Below are positions 4,551 through 7,848 of a stretch of 7,848 nt of DNA, one piece after another. The stretch spans positions 1-7,848 of the forward strand of contig JAXDIE010000120.1 of the NCBI GenBank assembly GCA_034664165.1, read 5' to 3'. Position 1 is the first letter of the stretch. Each line of letters starts with the position of its first letter. The DNA comes from JACCVG01 sp034664165. Lineage in GTDB: Bacteria > Actinomycetota > Thermoleophilia > Solirubrobacterales > Thermoleophilaceae. Both the position numbers and the translations under genes were made by a program. The notes under the pieces were generated by a model, which was not told the origin of the DNA, searched no databases, and saw only the letters and a list, made by a program, of their open reading frames with translations.

Positions 4551-7500
4551 ATGCTCGGTCATAGGCAGGTGATGTGCTTGGTCTTCCTGGCCACCGCGAT
4601 GCCTGGCGTTCTTGGCCCGGCCGCGGGCCTGGCAGCTGAGCCTGCGGCTCCTCTTAGCGAGTTGGACGTCCGGGCAGACGCACCGGCGGCGACTCCGGAG
4701 CCCAGCGCCGGCGCCCTGAAGCGGGCCCAGAGCCGACTCGGCGATCAGGCCACGGTCGACGTCGATTCAACCAACGGTGGCCTGCGCACCCTTGGGAGCT
4801 CAAATGGGCTGCTCACGGGCTCGGCCTCGGGCGACCCCGCCGACATCGCCCTCGACTACGTTGGCTCACATCAGGGTCTGACCGGACTCGATGACGCCGA
4901 TCTCGCCGCCCTGAGCCTGGCCGCCCGCTACACCTCGCCGAACGGCGTGACCCACCTGACCTGGCAGCAGACCGACAAGGGCGTTCCGTCCTACGACACG
5001 TTTCTATCGGTCAACGTCGCCCATGACGGGTCGATCGTGAATGTCACCGGGTCGCCTGTCCACGGCCTGCAGATCGAGTCCGCAAAGCCCGGTCTCTCGC
5101 GCTCCGAGGCGGCCGATGTGGCCTCGGAGGACGTCGGGGGCACCGTCGACGCCGCGGGCAGGGTGATCTTCGCGCAGCCCGACGACGATCGCCTGGCCTG
5201 GCAGCTCACGGCAACAGCCGGCGACGGGCGCATGTACGACGAGGTCGTGGACGCGCAGAGCGGCGAGTTGCTCGCCCGCCACTCGCTGAGCAGTGACGTA
5301 GCGGCCAACGCGAGCGTCTTCGACTACCACCCGGGTGCGGCCATCGGTGGTACTGCGCATACGGTCGACCTGAACGCGGACCCGCAGTGGTTGAACGACT
5401 CGAACGTCAACACCCGGCTGTCGGGCCGCAACGCCCACGCCTACGCAGATGTCGACGGCGGGAACGATGTCGACTTCGGCGAGGACATTGCTGCGGTCGG
5501 CGGCAACTGGAACTTCCCCCAGGTTGGGGTCGCGTGCAGCGGGCAGACCGCCTCGGTGTTCACCTCGATCTGCACATGGAACGGCTCGACCGGGACCGAG
5601 CCGACGAACCGCGCCCAGGCGACCACCCAGCTCTTCTACCTGGCCAACAACTACCACGACTGGCTGGCCCAGTCCCCGATCGGCTTCACCAACGCCTCCC
5701 ACAACTTCGAAGTCGGTGGCACGGGCGGCTCCGATCCCGTGAACGCCGAGGCAGACGACAACGTCGCGGCCTCCTCTAACAACGCAAACATGAACACACC
5801 GGCTGATGGGCTCTCGCCGCGGATGCAGATGTTCATGTTCAAGAACTCGCTCCCGGCGATCAACGGCAGCGATGACGCGTCGATCGTCTACCACGAGTAC
5901 ACGCACGGGCTTTCGAACCGACTGGTCAACAACGGCTTGGGCAATGGCCTGAACGCCAGGCAGTCCCAGGCGATGGGGGAGGGCTGGAGCGACTGGTACG
6001 CGATGGACTACCTGGTCCAGCAGGGCTTCGAGACCGACACTCCCGCCGTCAGCGACGTGCCGGTAGCCGAGTACGCGACCAACAACTCCAACACAGGTAT
6101 CCGCCACAACGCCCTGGACTGCCCGGTCGGATCGGCCGACGTAACCCACTGCCCGGGCGGCGGTGTTACCTCGTCCGGCAACCCCCGCGCCGGCCCTGGG
6201 GGCTTCGGCTTCGACGACATGGGCCTGATCGGCTCCTACACCACCTTCGTGACCGACCAGTTCACCCGCTTCGAGGTCCATGACGACGGCGAGATCTGGG
6301 CCGAGACGCTCTGGGACCTCCGCACGGCGCTTGGAGCGTCCACCGCACGGGGGCTGATCACGGAGGCGATGAGACTTTCGCCGGCAAATCCGTCGTTCAT
6401 CGACATGCGCAACGCCATCCTCCAGGCCGACGTCGTGGCAGGAGGCGCGAACCATGCGGCGATCTGGCAGGTGTTCGCCGGCCGCGGCATGGGCCTTGGG
6501 GCCTCCACCCCGAGCTCCGAGGCAACGCGCGGGAATCCCTCGACTGCGGTGCCGCTGTTGGCAGAGACCGGTCCGGTGCAGTTCACGGATCCCCTGCCGC
6601 TCGGAGATGGCGACGACGTTGCCGAGCCGGGGGAGACCCTCCGCGTGGTGCTGCCGGTCCAGAACCCCGGCGCCGGCGCGCTCACCGGGGTGACCGGAAC
6701 GCTGACCTCCTCGACGCCCGGGGTCGTCGTGGGCCAGGGCCAGGTCGCCTACGGCACGATCCCGGCCGGTGGTCAATCCACGCCCGGGACGCCATTCGTG
6801 ATCACCGTCCCCACCGCGACTCCCTGCAACAACACGAGCGTCGCCCTGTCGCTCGCTATACAGACCGGTCAGGGGCCGTCCCTTCCCGCCCCGTCGTCGA
6901 TTGCCCTGGGCGCACCCTCCAGCACCTTCCCGTCGTTTGGCCTTCCTGCTGCCATCTCGGACGGACCCGGGACCCCGGGGCCGAGCGCCGGCGTCCTGCA
7001 GACCCTGAATATTCCCACCGCCGGCACGGTCAACCGGCTGCGGGTCCGGGTCGCGGTCACGCACTCGTTCATCGGCGACCTGACGGGCAAGCTCACCTCC
7101 CCCGGCGGACACAGGATCGTCTTGTTCGAGCGGCCGGGACCGGGTCAGTTCGGGTCGGGGGCCAACAACTTCGACGTGACCTTCGACGATCGCGCCTCGA
7201 CCGTCTTCCAGGACACGCCCAACCTCGAACAGCCTGGGCCGACCGGCCCGACGCTTCCCGACGAGGCCTTGTCGGCATTCAAGGGCGAGTCCCAGCAGGG
7301 CAATTGGACGCTGCGCCTCTTTGACTCGTACAGCGGCGACACCGGCTCGCTCACGACGTTTTCGATCCAATCCGGCCCGGACACCTGCGCGACCACGGTG
7401 ACCCCGCCCCTCGCCGCCACCGATCCGGCCGCAGCGGTGACCACCACCGGCGCGACCCTCAACGGCACGATCAACCCGAACGGGGTGGCCACCGACTTCC

Positions 7501-7848
7501 AGTTCCAATACGGCACCACGACCGCCTACGGACAGACGACCAGCGTCGTACCCGTGGGATCGGGAGCGTCTCCCGTGGCGGAAAGCGCCGCGATCTCGGG
7601 TCTTTCCCCGGACACCGACCACCACTTCCGGATCGTGGCGCTGCGGGCGGGCACCGTAGTGGCAGTCGGTCCGGACCAGGTCTTCCACACGCTCTCGAAC
7701 CCTCCGCCGCCACCTCCGCCACCTCCTCCGCCTCCAGCCGACACGACCGCCCCTGAGACGACCATCGTTTCCGGCCCAAAGAAGGTCAAGAAGAAGACCG
7801 CGGTCTTCGCCTTCTCGTCCTCGGAGGACGGGTCGACGTTCACGTGTC
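4551..7848 (+). CDS. Secreted M36 (fungalysin-type) zinc metallopeptidase with NEW3, P-, Fn3-like and Ig-like modules (3' end outside window)
   Basis: My translation from ATG 4551 stays open for 1099 codons to the right edge, so the C-terminus is missing. Residues 1 to about 29 look like a signal peptide (hydrophobic MCLVFLATAMPGVLG, then Ala-rich GLAA). Residues about 55-245 match an FTP/PepSY inhibitory propeptide (GVTHLTWQQTDKGVPSYDTF from 132). The M36 catalytic domain spans about 250-665, with HEYTHGLSNRL starting at 448 (zinc H448 and H452, catalytic E449), the likely third zinc ligand E477 in MGEGWSDWY, and a typical IWQVFAGRGMG ending. A NEW3/CARDB-like beta domain follows (about 680-790, with GDGDDVAEPGE). 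Next is a proprotein-convertase P-domain (about 794-943; THSFIGDLTGKLTSPGG and GNWTLRLFDSYSGDTG). An Fn3-like domain (about 950-1048; GATLNGTINPNG, FQFQYGTTTAYG) precedes twelve prolines (1051-1062). A KKVKKK-containing linker then leads into the start of an Ig-like module (FAFSSSEDGSTF). All catalytic residues are present, so it is probably an active extracellular protease processed from a zymogen. Natural substrates are unknown. Confidence 0.93.
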   Translation, partial: MLGHRQVMCLVFLATAMPGVLGPAAGLAAEPAAPLSELDVRADAPAATPEPSAGALKRAQSRLGDQATVDVDSTNGGLRTLGSSNGLLTGSASGDPADIALDYVGSHQGLTGLDDADLAALSLAARYTSPNGVTHLTWQQTDKGVPSYDTFLSVNVAHDGSIVNVTGSPVHGLQIESAKPGLSRSEAADVASEDVGGTVDAAGRVIFAQPDDDRLAWQLTATAGDGRMYDEVVDAQSGELLARHSLSSDVAANASVFDYHPGAAIGGTAHTVDLNADPQWLNDSNVNTRLSGRNAHAYADVDGGNDVDFGEDIAAVGGNWNFPQVGVACSGQTASVFTSICTWNGSTGTEPTNRAQATTQLFYLANNYHDWLAQSPIGFTNASHNFEVGGTGGSDPVNAEADDNVAASSNNANMNTPADGLSPRMQMFMFKNSLPAINGSDDASIVYHEYTHGLSNRLVNNGLGNGLNARQSQAMGEGWSDWYAMDYLVQQGFETDTPAVSDVPVAEYATNNSNTGIRHNALDCPVGSADVTHCPGGGVTSSGNPRAGPGGFGFDDMGLIGSYTTFVTDQFTRFEVHDDGEIWAETLWDLRTALGASTARGLITEAMRLSPANPSFIDMRNAILQADVVAGGANHAAIWQVFAGRGMGLGASTPSSEATRGNPSTAVPLLAETGPVQFTDPLPLGDGDDVAEPGETLRVVLPVQNPGAGALTGVTGTLTSSTPGVVVGQGQVAYGTIPAGGQSTPGTPFVITVPTATPCNNTSVALSLAIQTGQGPSLPAPSSIALGAPSSTFPSFGLPAAISDGPGTPGPSAGVLQTLNIPTAGTVNRLRVRVAVTHSFIGDLTGKLTSPGGHRIVLFERPGPGQFGSGANNFDVTFDDRASTVFQDTPNLEQPGPTGPTLPDEALSAFKGESQQGNWTLRLFDSYSGDTGSLTTFSIQSGPDTCATTVTPPLAATDPAAAVTTTGATLNGTINPNGVATDFQFQYGTTTAYGQTTSVVPVGSGASPVAESAAISGLSPDTDHHFRIVALRAGTVVAVGPDQVFHTLSNPPPPPPPPPPPPADTTAPETTIVSGPKKVKKKTAVFAFSSSEDGSTFTC
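7701..7736 (+). repeat. Proline-codon tract (12 CCN codons) encoding an interdomain linker
   Basis: Twelve consecutive proline codons with mixed third bases (CCT, CCG, CCA) encode an uninterrupted polyproline segment between the Fn3-like and Ig-like modules of the peptidase. The third bases vary, so this is not a perfect DNA microsatellite. The purine-poor tract could still vary in length between strains. A polyproline run of this length would normally need EF-P to avoid ribosome stalling. Confidence 0.9.

Noticed and set aside
5004..7688. An 894-codon open reading frame on the minus strand opposite the peptidase gene
   Set aside because: Its codon boundaries coincide exactly with those of the peptidase frame, so stops appear only where the sense strand uses TTA, CTA or TCA, which are rare in this GC-rich gene. 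It ends at the complement of a sense CTA (5004-5006). The product is Arg/Gly/Val-rich with no recognisable domain, while the sense strand has complete M36 motifs.
1..7848. CRISPR arrays, tRNA or rRNA genes, insertion sequences or phage genes
   Set aside because: Nothing matching these was seen on either strand. The coding strands are filled by housekeeping and secreted-protein genes with uniform high-GC composition.

Overview
This is a GC-rich bacterial window, most likely from an actinobacterium of the class Thermoleophilia (Solirubrobacterales-like). The assignment rests on three things I recognise rather than on a database search. The first is the actinobacterial ftsH-fol gene neighbourhood. 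The second is a divergent secreted protein with a degenerate K-N-x-x-V repeat of a kind common in that group. The third is a secreted metallopeptidase whose tail carries Fn3-like and Ig-like modules typical of that group's exported proteins.

Layout. Positions 1-167 (minus strand) hold the 5' end of a gene for a small exported or membrane-anchored repeat protein that runs off the left edge. Positions 168-313 are a divergent promoter region that includes a perfect 8-bp inverted repeat just before ftsH. Positions 314-4481 (plus strand) are a tightly packed row: ftsH, an NTF2/SnoaL-like gene, folP, folB and folK. Positions 4482-4550 carry a promoter-like element and a strong ribosome binding site. 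From 4551 a single reading frame stays open to the right edge (1099 codons seen). It encodes a secreted M36 (fungalysin-type) zinc metallopeptidase with a propeptide, an intact catalytic domain, a NEW3/CARDB-like domain, a P-domain, an Fn3-like domain, a proline linker and the start of an Ig-like module.

How the genes work together. FolB, FolK and FolP act in consecutive steps of dihydropteroate synthesis: dihydroneopterin to hydroxymethyl-dihydropterin, then its pyrophosphate, then dihydropteroate. In mycobacteria and many other actinobacteria the order is ftsH-folE-folP-folB-folK. Here folE (GTP cyclohydrolase I) is missing and a small NTF2-fold gene occupies its slot. FtsH is the membrane quality-control protease and is linked to the fol genes by position, not by pathway. 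The metallopeptidase has its own start signals and looks like an independent transcription unit.

No RNA gene, CRISPR array, insertion sequence or prophage feature was seen. Very long antisense reading frames opposite ftsH and the peptidase are codon-bias shadows. The window looks mostly like ordinary chromosome. The points most worth a second look are the folE-slot replacement, the modular peptidase, the ftsH leader palindrome and the recurrence of -10-like hexamers directly before start codons.
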